Below are positions 1 to 7,165 of a stretch of 34,470 nucleotides of DNA, piece after piece. The notes under the pieces are model-generated. The model was given only the letters and a program-made list of their open reading frames with translations, was not told the origin of the DNA and searched no databases. The stretch's first letter is position 1. Each line of letters begins with the position of its first letter. The DNA comes from Fibrobacter sp. (GTDB taxonomy: Bacteria; Fibrobacterota; Fibrobacteria; Fibrobacterales; Fibrobacteraceae): assembly GCA_024399015.1 (NCBI GenBank), contig JAKSIC010000030.1:1-34470 (forward strand). The letters are read 5' to 3'. Made by a program: the position numbers and the translations under genes.

Positions 1-113
1 TTTCCGCAAATAACGGGATTTATTCCACATTCCCGCCAATTTATCAACATTCTATCCACAGAAAAATTTTCGGACCCTCGGCATGTCACTCGAAAAATTC
101 CAAAAAATTTCTG
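1..113. other. AT-rich gap with DnaA-box-like 9-mers
   Basis: No gene is visible here. The stretch is AT-rich and holds TTATCAACA at 41-49 and CTATCCACA at 52-60, each one mismatch from the DnaA-box consensus TTATNCACA. It lies just downstream of a minus-strand gene. Whether DnaA binds cannot be told from the sequence, and two near-matches could be chance. Confidence 0.3.
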
Positions 114-527
114 TTAGGCGGCCTCTTTTTCCTGTTTTTCTCCCTGGTCGAGCTTCTTTCGGCCACGTTTTTTCTTTGTTTCTACCATTATAGGCATGTC
201 CAAATCATCATAACCGTGCTCAACTTGGGCTAAAAAGAACTTCAAAGCCCTTTCAAACTCGGAAAAACGCCCAGAATTGCGGCCATCCATCAGTTTTGCG
301 CTGACACTGTAGCAAAGACCACCATCTTCTGGCTTCTGACAATAGTCCAGACACACAGAAAGATCCACCTGTCGACCATCTCTCTTTAGATGGAATACCA
401 CTTTGTAATTCTTGTTCTTTCTTCCCTGCCAATCCGTATCAAAGCGGCACTTGCGCAGATCACCATCCCACTCACGGGAAACAATAGCCTGTTCCACAGA
501 CTGAATTTCTTGCTGCATGATATCCAT
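114..527 (-). CDS. Hypothetical protein with basic AT-hook-like tail
   Basis: A 137-residue protein of unknown function. I chose the ATG at 527 because GGAGGG lies 5 nt upstream; an in-frame ATG at 575 would add 16 residues but has no such site. The body is a soluble alpha/beta-looking sequence with three Cys and no signal peptide or membrane segment. The last 25 residues are strongly charged and contain Lys-Lys-Arg-Gly-Arg-Lys-Lys, which resembles an AT-hook-like minor-groove contact, so DNA or RNA binding is possible. It is the most downstream of a run of minus-strand genes that includes two sigma-like factors. I do not recognise the family; the regulatory association is inference from the neighbours and the tail only. 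Confidence 0.75.
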   Translation of the reverse strand: MDIMQQEIQSVEQAIVSREWDGDLRKCRFDTDWQGRKNKNYKVVFHLKRDGRQVDLSVCLDYCQKPEDGGLCYSVSAKLMDGRNSGRFSEFERALKFFLAQVEHGYDDLDMPIMVETKKKRGRKKLDQGEKQEKEAA

Positions 528-620
528 GCTTCCCTCCGAAAAATGAAGCGGCATTACTTTGTGCGAATTACACATAAGATGCCGCGAAAAAATGTTATAT
601 GCAATAGTGCAAACAAATGA

Positions 621-640
621 TCTGCAATCGTAGTTGCAGA
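621..640 (-). terminator. Weak hairpin after the sigma-like gene
   Basis: TCTGCAA (621-627) and TTGCAGA (634-640) form a 7-bp stem with a 6-nt loop just past the stop codon of the upstream minus-strand gene. Only a short mixed T tract follows, so termination would be weak. Confidence 0.35.
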
Positions 641-649
641 CAACAAACG

Positions 650-1375
650 CTAAGCAGCGTTGGCAAAGAATTCGCCAAACTTAGGACGGAGCAAATTGCG
701 AACCTGCTTCAAGTAGTTGTAGGTCGCAGTTCGAGTAACATCCATATGGCTTGCAATCACTTCCATGCCATTTTTTTCAAGGCCGTATTCGTAGTATTCA
801 TCAAGAAACTTGATGAGCTTTTCATCACCAGATTCCTTGACTGTGGCAAAAACTTTTTCGACAAGTTCCATGTTCTCGGCGTATTCCACGGGATGAGTTT
901 CTTCATCGCAAACATCACCGGAAATTTCGGCGTAGTAGTCATCGCAAACCTTTTCATAACCGGTTGCATCCAGGAACTTTTCTTCGTCATCGGAAATGCG
1001 CTGGCCCACACGAACAAGACGGTCGTTCTTACGATTGCGAACCCAATCCATAGCGCGGTGCTTCAGTTCACCGACCAGGTAGGCGCCAAACGGAACACCG
1101 AAGGAGCTATCATATTCCGTGACACACTTTTCAAAAACACCGTAGACATCGCTGGCGGCTTCTTCGAATGTGCGACCATTGAAGTTGAAAGTATTGCAGA
1201 ACTTGGACGGGAACTGACCATCCTGAGTATGGCTGTGGACCATCTTCAAAAATTCATGGAGACTGTCGTACAGTCTGTCCTGGGCAATCTTGTTGCCGCT
1301 TTGGGCCATAGTGAGCAGTTGCTGCTGTTCAGCGGTCCAGTTGAGTTTGTTGTTTGCAGAATTTTTGCACTTCAT
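650..1375 (-). CDS. Divergent sigma-70-family-like regulator
   Basis: A 241-residue protein with the overall layout of a sigma-70 factor. Residues around 25-50 resemble region 2.1; around 90-120 the run FGVPFGAY followed by a basic Trp-Val-Arg-Asn-Arg stretch resembles regions 2.3-2.4; near 205-235 a helix-turn-helix-like segment with a basic end resembles region 4. The classical core-binding Asp-Leu-Val-Gln-Glu motif of region 2.2 is not evident, and an acidic insert separates the two halves. The start has GGAAGG 6 nt upstream. It shares FGVPF-x-AY with the next upstream gene. Its leader carries a terminator-like hairpin (1403-1430). It is either a divergent alternative sigma factor or a sigma-derived transcription regulator; I favour the former weakly. 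Confidence 0.65.
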   Translation of the reverse strand: MKCKNSANNKLNWTAEQQQLLTMAQSGNKIAQDRLYDSLHEFLKMVHSHTQDGQFPSKFCNTFNFNGRTFEEAASDVYGVFEKCVTEYDSSFGVPFGAYLVGELKHRAMDWVRNRKNDRLVRVGQRISDDEEKFLDATGYEKVCDDYYAEISGDVCDEETHPVEYAENMELVEKVFATVKESGDEKLIKFLDEYYEYGLEKNGMEVIASHMDVTRTATYNYLKQVRNLLRPKFGEFFANAA

Positions 1376-1402
1376 ATACTACCTTCCTAGAAAAACGCGA
1401 TC

Positions 1403-1451
1403 AAAAAACACAAGACTACCAAATAGTCTTATGAGGTTCTTTTTAAGAACC
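1403..1451 (-). promoter_or_regulatory. Two leader hairpins, one terminator-like, before the sigma-like gene
   Basis: On the minus strand a first stem (arms 1445-1451 and 1435-1441, loop of three) is followed by a second stem (1424-1430 with 1412-1418, loop of five) and then GTG plus six T (complement of 1403-1408). That is the form of an intrinsic terminator, placed about 30 nt before the start codon of the gene at 1375. It may end read-through from the upstream sigma gene or act as an attenuator. A TATAGTAT-like -10 lies near 1495-1505. Confidence 0.5.
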
Positions 1452-1644
1452 AGTCCCCTAAACAAAATGTGCGGATTAGATTTTAGTCATCTCTATACTA
1501 TAAATATAGAAAAAAGCATCTGTCAGAAAATGACAAATCTTGAAAAATTTTTCTCTTATACGATTACACACAAAAACAAAAAATCCAACAAAATTTTTCA
1601 TCAACTATATTATCGTAATTTGTCTGGATTTTGTCAAAACTTTT

Positions 1645-2448
1645 TTATCGTCGCGACGAATCTAGTTTTTTCTCCAACGTTAGCAACGCTTCCAGTTCTA
1701 GCTGACGCGTGCGTTCTCTTGAGATTCCACACTGCTCTCCCACCTTTTCAAGGGACGGAATTTTTTGATTATCCGAAAAATATCTTGTACGTATTATATT
1801 ACGTTGTCCGTCCTTAAGGGAGTCGACACATTCATTCAAGTAGCCAGCCGTATTTGTCTTGATGAAATGCAGTTCCGGGTTCTCGGAGAGATCAGCAACA
1901 TCCCCCATGTCGTCAGAAAATTCAACGACATTTGTTGCAAGAGAATTCTTCAGCGTGCGAGGATTTTTTCCCTGACTTTCCGGAATGCGAACAACCTCGC
2001 TATTGTAAACAACCAGCCTGCTCAAATATTTTCGAATCCATGTGGTAGCGTAGGCTTCGAAAGGAACACCGAAAGTTACATCGAAAGTATCGACCGCCCG
2101 AAGCAAGCCAGTAAATGCTTCCTGGACAAGGTCAAGATAGTCCTGGTTCCTATGCCCGTATCGACGAACCAAACGGTGTACTATATATATATATTGTTGC
2201 GAAAGAGAATTGCGGAGGTGAATAGCCTCGTTGCAAATTTCCCGGAGATAACGGACGAGGGCCCGATTCTCTTTTTTTTGAAGGTAAAATCCACTATAGG
2301 CATTATTTTTTGTGTTCCACAGGAAATCAAGAAAACGCCTATTGCTGTCCAGCCTAGGTTTCTTCCCACCAGTTTCCAGGTAGATTCCGAGATCTATGAT
2401 TTCTTCCCTGAGAGTCTGTAATCGTGCAAATGATTTTCCTTGCCCCAT
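1645..2448 (-). CDS. Sigma-70 family RNA polymerase sigma factor
   Basis: A group-3-like sigma factor of about 267 residues. Region 2 is clear around residues 105-150: a DLVQEAF core-binding element, then TFDVTFGVPFEAYA and a Trp-Ile-Arg-Lys stretch that would recognise and melt the -10. Region 4 near the C-terminus has the typical helix-turn-helix with CGISRERTRQLE. Region 1.1 is absent and the N-terminal 80 residues are not recognisable. Start choice is uncertain: ATG at 2448 follows AGGGGG almost directly, while an in-frame TTG at 2463 has no ribosome site. A TAAAAT box at 2464-2469 would put the transcript start near 2457, which favours 2448. It directly precedes a second sigma-like gene on the same strand. 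Promoter targets are unknown. Confidence 0.9.
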   Translation of the reverse strand: MGQGKSFARLQTLREEIIDLGIYLETGGKKPRLDSNRRFLDFLWNTKNNAYSGFYLQKKENRALVRYLREICNEAIHLRNSLSQQYIYIVHRLVRRYGHRNQDYLDLVQEAFTGLLRAVDTFDVTFGVPFEAYATTWIRKYLSRLVVYNSEVVRIPESQGKNPRTLKNSLATNVVEFSDDMGDVADLSENPELHFIKTNTAGYLNECVDSLKDGQRNIIRTRYFSDNQKIPSLEKVGEQCGISRERTRQLELEALLTLEKKLDSSRR

Positions 2449-2463
2449 CCCCCTAATATCCAA

Positions 2464-2482
2464 ATTTTAAAGTGTCGCGACA
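2464..2482 (-). promoter_or_regulatory. -10 box with TGTCGCGACA palindrome
   Basis: On the minus strand TAAAAT (2464-2469) sits just before the sigma factor start, and the perfect palindrome TGTCGCGACA (2473-2482) lies where the spacer between -35 and -10 would be. Such placement suits a repressor operator. A related 12-bp palindrome, TCGTCGCGACGA, occurs at 1648-1659 at the end of the same gene. Confidence 0.35.
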
Positions 2483-2492
2483 AGACCAATTT

Positions 2493-2774
2493 TCAAAAAA
2501 TTTTCATAGCTAGGCAGCCATGGGGAACGCCACTGAATCTGCAGTAGAAAATGCCGCGGGAGCCCCCACATAAAAAAGGAAAGTCCCCCGCATCAGCGAA
2601 GGACTTCTTGTGCTTAAAGTTTCGGTTGTAGAGTTTCTTGTTTTTGATGACTCGGGTGCGAAGTGTCGCGCCGTTTGCGGAGCCATCGATTCTTAAGGCT
2701 CGCATCGCCGCGGTTTCTTTCGCGGAGCCGTCCTTGGCGTTGCCGGCAATGACCAGCTTTTCTCTTTTTGCCAT
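2493..2774 (-). CDS. Small basic hypothetical protein
   Basis: A 93-residue ORF with a convincing start: AAGGAG lies 7 nt before the ATG at 2774. The first 55 residues are basic and Ala/Lys-rich, with no signal peptide or known motif. The remaining part is doubtful: codons for about residues 55-65 lie inside a terminator-shaped hairpin (2572-2606) and the last 25 residues are of different composition. Either the functional product is shorter and the reading frame has lost its stop, or the transcript is a short regulatory RNA with a leader ORF. It faces the ribonuclease gene across a 47-bp divergent intergenic space. Confidence 0.5.
   Translation of the reverse strand: MAKREKLVIAGNAKDGSAKETAAMRALRIDGSANGATLRTRVIKNKKLYNRNFKHKKSFADAGDFPFLCGGSRGIFYCRFSGVPHGCLAMKIF
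2572..2606 (-). terminator. Rho-independent terminator inside a small ORF
   Basis: Arms 2601-2606 and 2581-2586 pair (AAGTCC/GGACTT), with an inner CGC/GCG stem closed by a 4-nt loop; on the minus strand a T-rich tract (complement of 2572-2577) follows after three bases. Confidence 0.55.
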
Positions 2775-2808
2775 AATGATCTCCTTGGAACATAATTTAG
2801 AATTTTTT

Positions 2809-2822
2809 TATATTCCCATATA
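2809..2822 (+). promoter_or_regulatory. -10 box 7 nt before the ribonuclease start
   Basis: TATATT at 2809-2814 is followed after 7 nt by the ATG at 2822, with no Shine-Dalgarno. Transcription would start at or next to the start codon, as in leaderless messages. Confidence 0.4.
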
Positions 2823-3328
2823 TGCTATATCGTAAATTTCCAACGGTTTGTCAAATTTTTTTCGTACTTTTTTTTCTTTGCTGTTTTGGATGTAGTTCAC
2901 CGACAATTAGCGCTACAACAGATGATTTTACTGAAAATAGTCAACTGGGAAATCCTGGGACCGCCAACACTGTAACAGAAAACGGCCAGTACACAACCCG
3001 TGACGCAGTTGGTGCATACATCTGCAAATTCAATAAGCTTCCCAGCAACTATATAAACAAGAGTAAGGGTCAAGCCCTGTACGAAGAAAAAACAGGAAAC
3101 ACTTTCAGCAAGTGGAACTTTAATCCCTGGAAAACTTTGGGCGTCATGATTGGCGGAGACAATTTCGACAACAGGGAAGGATTGCTGCCCAGCGGATCTT
3201 ACCACGAAGCCGACGTGGACTATGGCAACGCTACAAGCCGCGGCACAAAGCGACTGGTTTATCAAAGCGGGTGTGTTATATATTACACCGCGGACCACTA
3301 CGAAACTTTCAAAAAGCTAAACTTCTAA
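2822..3328 (+). CDS. Secreted barnase-like guanyl-specific ribonuclease
   Basis: 168 residues: a hydrophobic export signal (about residues 8-24, ending Cys-Phe-Gly-Cys, possibly a lipoprotein site), a Ser/Thr-rich linker to about 55, then a full barnase-type N1/T1 ribonuclease domain. The catalytic set is present: Glu129 in HEADVDY (barnase Glu73), Arg140 and Arg144 in R-x-x-x-R-LVY (Arg83/Arg87) and His159 in DHYETF (His102). Such enzymes cleave RNA after guanine to a 2',3'-cyclic phosphate. The family is normally exported and held in check by the cytoplasmic inhibitor barstar; no barstar-like gene is seen nearby. Likely roles are RNA scavenging or toxicity to competitors. Function of the family is well established; the biological use here is inference. 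Confidence 0.93.
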   Translation: MLYRKFPTVCQIFFVLFFLCCFGCSSPTISATTDDFTENSQLGNPGTANTVTENGQYTTRDAVGAYICKFNKLPSNYINKSKGQALYEEKTGNTFSKWNFNPWKTLGVMIGGDNFDNREGLLPSGSYHEADVDYGNATSRGTKRLVYQSGCVIYYTADHYETFKKLNF

Positions 3329-3364
3329 GCTGGCAAAACACCATAGGCAACTTTTCCAAAAAAT

Positions 3365-4279
3365 ATGATCGCCCTTCGTAAAACTTCAGCCCGGATCTTT
3401 GCAAGTGTCGCCTACGCGATACTTCGTTTGACGGGTTGGAAAAAGAAGACTGTTCTGGCAAATTTCATACACGTTTCACAGGGAACGTGGGGCAGGGAAG
3501 GCGCAAGCCCGAAATCAAGTTTCGCAGAATTGGACCCGCGCGATCTCTACAAAAAAATGTTGAAGAACTTGACCCGACATGTGGGGGAGTTGCTTTTCTG
3601 TTTTGACACCTACAAGAATCTGCCCGAGGCGTGTGCGGAAAATTCAGCGGCCACAGCCTACCCCTGCAAAGTCGGCGGTGTAAATTTTGAATTGGCGGAA
3701 GGTGCCGCGGCGGTTGTAGAAAAAATGCGCAGGGGCGGAATTTTTCTCACGGCGCACTACGGAAACTACGAAGCTAGTGGCGCTTGGCTCTGCGCACTTG
3801 GCGTCCCGCTGAAAGCAAGTTTTATTCCGCTGAAACCTGAATGGCTTAACCGACATATATATAATAAGGTGCGAAGCGTTCACGGAAGACCTTATTCTGT
3901 TGACGCCCAGACTCCACGAGATTTTTTACGGATCCTTGACAGCGGAGAACTTTTCTGCCTGCTGGCCGATCAGGACAGCAGAATCGGAAGCGCACTTGAT
4001 GGAACATTCCTCGGCCGACCGGTTCGCCACAATCCTGTTCCCGACTTTCTGCTGAAACATCGCCCGAACACGCCCATATTTTTCTGCTGGATCGAGGAAC
4101 TTCCCGGACGCAAAATTTTGCATGCGGAGGAAGTCACAGCCCATGACCCGCTCAACTCCATCGTTGACGGTCCCTACTGCCAATGGCTCATGTCCCGCAT
4201 AAAAGAAAATCCAGCCCTTTGGTATGGCTGGACTCACCGCCGCTTCCACAGCACTAAACCTGAAATTTACAGCAACTAG
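3365..4279 (+). CDS. LpxL/HtrB-family lipid A acyltransferase
   Basis: 304 residues, the normal size for lipid A late acyltransferases, which transfer an acyl chain from acyl-ACP to the Kdo-lipid A precursor at the inner face of the cytoplasmic membrane. The catalytic H-x4-E motif is His131-Tyr-Gly-Asn-Tyr-Glu136, preceded by GGIFLTA. A conserved LLADQD segment follows near residue 200, then the phosphate/anchor region and a Trp-rich tail (ALWYGWTHRR). A short N-terminal amphipathic stretch is consistent with membrane attachment. Start ATG at 3365 follows AT-rich sequence without a strong ribosome site, 36 nt after the ribonuclease gene. The stop overlaps the end of a convergent, frameshifted lipoprotein gene by four bases. 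Confidence 0.9.
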   Translation: MIALRKTSARIFASVAYAILRLTGWKKKTVLANFIHVSQGTWGREGASPKSSFAELDPRDLYKKMLKNLTRHVGELLFCFDTYKNLPEACAENSAATAYPCKVGGVNFELAEGAAAVVEKMRRGGIFLTAHYGNYEASGAWLCALGVPLKASFIPLKPEWLNRHIYNKVRSVHGRPYSVDAQTPRDFLRILDSGELFCLLADQDSRIGSALDGTFLGRPVRHNPVPDFLLKHRPNTPIFFCWIEELPGRKILHAEEVTAHDPLNSIVDGPYCQWLMSRIKENPALWYGWTHRRFHSTKPEIYSN

Positions 4280-4547
4280 TAGTGACCAAAGAAGTCACTC
4301 ACCTCAAAAATAAATCTGTATTTTTTTCCTTCGGAATCAGTAGCATCCATCTGGTCAAAATAGCGTCCGTTTTCTTCAATCAAGGCCTGACCAGTTGGAT
4401 TGAATCCATTCAAATAAAGAAAATCATATTCCTCGCCAATGCTGATAAATATGCAGGAGCTGTAGAAATCTGGGTCTCGGAAACACCCCTGTTTCCCGCA
4501 CAGGCGACCAGCATTAACATAGCCAGTACAAAAAGAATTTTTTTCAT
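4276..4547 (-). pseudogene. Small lipoprotein gene broken by a one-base frameshift
   Basis: The ATG at 4547 has AGGAGG 4 nt upstream and starts a lipoprotein signal (MKKILFVLAMLMLVAC, Cys16). In that frame translation stops at 4410 after 45 residues. A protein-like continuation lies in another minus frame, stopping at 4276: Gly-Glu-Glu-Tyr-Asp-Phe, later NGFNPTGQALIEENG and ending FEVSDFFGHY. Adding one G to the G4 run (C4 on the plus strand, 4486-4489) joins the frames into a roughly 90-residue lipoprotein. It could be a true mutation, a phase-variable tract or a sequencing error. The function of the intact protein is not recognised. The end overlaps the convergent acyltransferase gene. Confidence 0.7.
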
Positions 4548-4635
4548 GTATCCTCCTCTAGAAAAAGAACCATCCCATTCATAGTAAATGTACAAAACTC
4601 TCTTTTATCATAATCGGACATAAAAATTAATTTTA

Positions 4636-4651
4636 TACATTATCTCCTGTG
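4636..4651 (+). promoter_or_regulatory. -10 box 7 nt before a GTG start
   Basis: TACATT (4636-4641) lies 7 nt before the GTG at 4649; the intervening ATCTCCT is not a ribosome site. The same arrangement, including ATCTCC, precedes the VOC gene at 9591. Confidence 0.4.
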
Positions 4652-5323
4652 AAACGGATTCTTGTCATACTTCTGATATTGGCGACCAGCGCAATGTGCT
4701 GGCCCCGAGAAGAATTTGACCGAACATTTGACGGGAACCGCTATCTTTTTGCCGGGTATTCCCAAACTCCAACTTTCAGCAGTACAAGCCTGGACCTCGA
4801 TTTCGGTACATCCGTCTTCCTATTCAAGGGCTACGACATGGAAATCGGTTTTGACTTTCTCCATTTCCAGGTCGCCATGACCGAAAACTTCCAGAAGGTT
4901 TCCGACGAATCATTGTGGAGCTTGTTCACCATCGCACCCTTTGCAGCTTCGTTCGGAGTCGCACTCCTTGGCGGCCCGGAACAATTTCGTTTTATCGGCG
5001 AAGTGGGGATGTTCACCATGGCCTACCTTTGGCGAGGCACTTTGTTCCTTCCCGTCGTTCCTGACGGTTGGCTCGGCGTCATCAACAAACACCGTTTCGT
5101 CACCCAGATTATCACAAAGGGCTGGCACCTGAAAAGTTTCACATTCCAAGATGACTTTGGACTTCGCTTTTATATTGATCGCGGATGGAAGGATGAATCC
5201 AAGGATCACAGCCACGACCGCTATCGAAAATTTTTCATCGATGCGGGGTGCCGTTTCGAAAAGAACTTCGTGAAGGACGCAAAGTACAAACTGTTCCTAC
5301 AAGTCGGACACAGCTCGTACTAA
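4649..5323 (+). CDS. Exported hypothetical envelope protein
   Basis: 224 residues beginning with a GTG. A signal peptide (about 1-18, ending near Ser-Ala-Met-Cys-Trp) is followed by alternating aromatic/polar strands typical of small outer-membrane or periplasmic beta proteins, and it ends with Tyr. No enzyme motif is visible. The start has no Shine-Dalgarno but a -10-like box 7 nt upstream, suggesting a leaderless message. Its stop is only 5 bp from the end of the convergent membrane-protein gene. The family is not recognised. Confidence 0.75.
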   Translation: MKRILVILLILATSAMCWPREEFDRTFDGNRYLFAGYSQTPTFSSTSLDLDFGTSVFLFKGYDMEIGFDFLHFQVAMTENFQKVSDESLWSLFTIAPFAASFGVALLGGPEQFRFIGEVGMFTMAYLWRGTLFLPVVPDGWLGVINKHRFVTQIITKGWHLKSFTFQDDFGLRFYIDRGWKDESKDHSHDRYRKFFIDAGCRFEKNFVKDAKYKLFLQVGHSSY

Positions 5324-5328
5324 TCCAT

Positions 5329-6135
5329 TTATTTTTCCGGAGGGGGAGGCGGAGCATCATCTGCGTATGTTACCGGGCCCTCGGATTTTTCTGTCGAAGA
5401 TTTCTCAGACTCATAGGTCGCTGCCTGAACCTGGCTGGCGGCCTTTTCAATTTCACGTTCACGGAGAACCTGGTCCACCTTCTGGCGGAGAACCTGTTCC
5501 TCGTGCAACTTGAACAGGCATTCTTCCTGGGCGATGTAAGCCGTGAAGACTTTTATATAGAGGACCAAGGCGGCCACTCCCAACACTGCGCCAGTCCCTA
5601 CGACAATTTTCATTTCCTCGATAGAACCCATGATCGTCGACACGATGGTCAGGCCAATCCAGATATTCAAAAAATTCATCGGAACGGTCGGGCAATCCCC
5701 ATTCCGGGAGTCCAGTTCAGCCTGAGTCCTCTTGATCAAAGACTTGAAAACGAAATAATGGACAATCTGTCCCACGAACGGAATGAGACACAAAATCGTA
5801 GCAGCCCAGGGTGACATTGCATCCGGTTGCAACTTTTTCATATTCTGGGTGGAACGGAAAAACCAGCAAATCCAATGAACCGCCATAATAATAATAGTGA
5901 TGCTAAGAGCAAAACCTACAAAGGCAATTCCCAAAACCAGAAGCAACATGCTCATAGCCATGGGAGCATCCGGATTCTGGACCATCTGACCATTGGCCAT
6001 ATTCCATACGCTGTAACCCAGAAGCATCATCACAACCATCAAGATCAGAAAAATTTTCAGGCAAAGGAGGGTGCGCTTTCCGCGGAAGGTATTATCCAAT
6101 AATTTTTCCATTTTTGTCTCGTCTATTTGACTCAT
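5329..6135 (-). CDS. Multi-pass membrane protein, DUF4328-like
   Basis: 268 residues with about five hydrophobic segments (roughly 25-47, 62-88, 108-128, 150-168, 175-198). The stretch WICWFFRSTQNMKKL followed by Pro-Trp-Ala and a further membrane span resembles DUF4328 proteins, which have no assigned role. The cytoplasmic tail (200-268) is charged, possibly coiled coil, and ends in a run of prolines (PPPPPEK). The next in-frame Met is at residue 9. It stands alone between a convergent neighbour and the 500-bp AT-rich gap upstream. Family assignment is by general resemblance only. Confidence 0.7.
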   Translation of the reverse strand: MSQIDETKMEKLLDNTFRGKRTLLCLKIFLILMVVMMLLGYSVWNMANGQMVQNPDAPMAMSMLLLVLGIAFVGFALSITIIIMAVHWICWFFRSTQNMKKLQPDAMSPWAATILCLIPFVGQIVHYFVFKSLIKRTQAELDSRNGDCPTVPMNFLNIWIGLTIVSTIMGSIEEMKIVVGTGAVLGVAALVLYIKVFTAYIAQEECLFKLHEEQVLRQKVDQVLREREIEKAASQVQAATYESEKSSTEKSEGPVTYADDAPPPPPEK

Positions 6136-6579
6136 AATATAGAAAATTTTATTCAGGTAGTGGAAAGGGCTATGTTGACAAGTTGTTGTATAAGTTCAAT
6201 TCATTAACAAATGTGCCATAATTAATAAACATAATATTAACATACAAGTATTTTGTGATTTTAGTGGTCCTGATTAGGTTTTCAACAAATCAACAACAGC
6301 ACATAGGAAATGTTCCACGTGAAACATATCAGTATCTTTTTGATTTTCAATAAGTTTTACCGAAGATTTTGATCCGAGTAGTAATTTTCCCACAAAATAG
6401 TCAACAATTATACCCTTCCGTGCATGGCATTGTTGATAAATCGTGATTACGTATTTTGTTGACAATGATATCAACATTGTCATAGTATTAGTTCAATCGC
6501 CAGTACTTTTGTTGATTAAAAGTTTACAATCTATCAACATTCATTTTTTACTTTGATGTTTCCGTGAAACGAAAAATCA
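6136..6579. other. AT-rich gene-free region with TCAACA boxes and a parS site; possible origin
   Basis: About 440 bp without a credible gene. TCAACA or its complement TGTTGA occurs eight times between 6282 and 6539 (6282, 6290, 6401, 6431, 6457, 6471, 6510, 6534), several within TTATCAACA-like 9-mers close to DnaA boxes. An 8-bp inverted repeat TGACAATG/CATTGTCA lies at 6460-6482. A parS site is at 6311-6326. Dense 9-mers, high AT content and proximity to parABS fit an origin of replication or an operator cluster. dnaA is not in the window. Confidence 0.4.
6311..6326. promoter_or_regulatory. parS-like site 1 (intergenic)
   Basis: TGTTCCACGTGAAACA matches the ParB-binding consensus TGTTNCACGTGAAACA at all positions. 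It lies in the AT-rich gap, the outermost of six such sites on the far side from parAB. Confidence 0.9.
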
Positions 6580-6580
6580 T

Positions 6581-6611
6581 AAAAAAAAGCCCGCAGACCG
6601 AAATCCGCGGG
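6581..6611 (-). terminator. Rho-independent terminator of the PPOX gene
   Basis: On the minus strand arms 6604-6611 and 6590-6597 form an 8-bp GC-rich stem with one mismatch, followed by eight T (complement of 6581-6588). Confidence 0.8.
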
Positions 6612-6633
6612 TAAAAATTTTGACTCTGAAAAA

Positions 6634-7032
6634 TTAGAATTTCACGGTTCTGGGAGCGCCGCCGAAACTATAGAAGGTGGCTTCGCCGTTTTCGAAATAG
6701 AGAACTTCGGTATTTTCGTCGTCAGGGGAATACATGGACTTGAGGCTGGGGTAGTTTTCAAGCATGTGGACCTTGGGTTCACGGCGATCATCGTGAACCA
6801 ATTTACCGGAAACTCGAATCCAACTTGCACCGGACTTGTCCATGGCGCAAATTTCCACCTTGCCGTTGGCCTGGATCTGTTTGGATACATCCTTGGACTT
6901 GCCAGTCTGAATGTAGAGCTTGCCTTCGAAGATTTCGATGGTGCCGAAGGGGCGAACCTTGGGCTGGTCGCCATCTACAGTTGCCAGGAAATAGGTGCCG
7001 CACTTCTTGATGAATTCTTTTACTTCTTCCAT
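6634..7032 (-). CDS. Pyridoxamine 5'-phosphate oxidase-like flavoprotein
   Basis: 132 residues, one split-barrel domain of the PPOX/FMN-binding superfamily. The N-terminal helix, the strand FLATVDGDQPKVRPFG that binds the flavin phosphate side, and the GKLYIQTGKSKDVSKQI segment are typical of the small general-stress-like branch rather than of true PdxH, which is longer. It probably binds FMN or F420 and reduces or senses an unknown small molecule. No clear Shine-Dalgarno is seen before the ATG at 7032. It is monocistronic, with a good terminator downstream. Confidence 0.88.
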   Translation of the reverse strand: MEEVKEFIKKCGTYFLATVDGDQPKVRPFGTIEIFEGKLYIQTGKSKDVSKQIQANGKVEICAMDKSGASWIRVSGKLVHDDRREPKVHMLENYPSLKSMYSPDDENTEVLYFENGEATFYSFGGAPRTVKF

Positions 7033-7165
7033 AGTTTTAGTAGGATGTAGACAGTAGAAAGTAGGATGTTTGAATCTTCTTGCTACCGTACTGGGTTGAG
7101 GGTTTAGAGATTTGAGGTGCCTGCCAAGGCGGGTTTTGAGGGTAGTTGAAATATTTCACTGCAAT

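Noticed and set aside
617-1390. 257-codon plus-strand frame over the sigma-like gene
   Set aside because: Antisense shadow; the minus-strand gene has a strong ribosome site and sigma-like segments.
4282-4584. 100-codon plus-strand frame after the acyltransferase
   Set aside because: It is antisense to the frameshifted lipoprotein, whose start and lipobox are convincing.
6555-6570. parS-like TGTTTCCGTGAAAC
   Set aside because: The central CACGTG is missing a base, so the two half-sites are out of register; not counted as parS.
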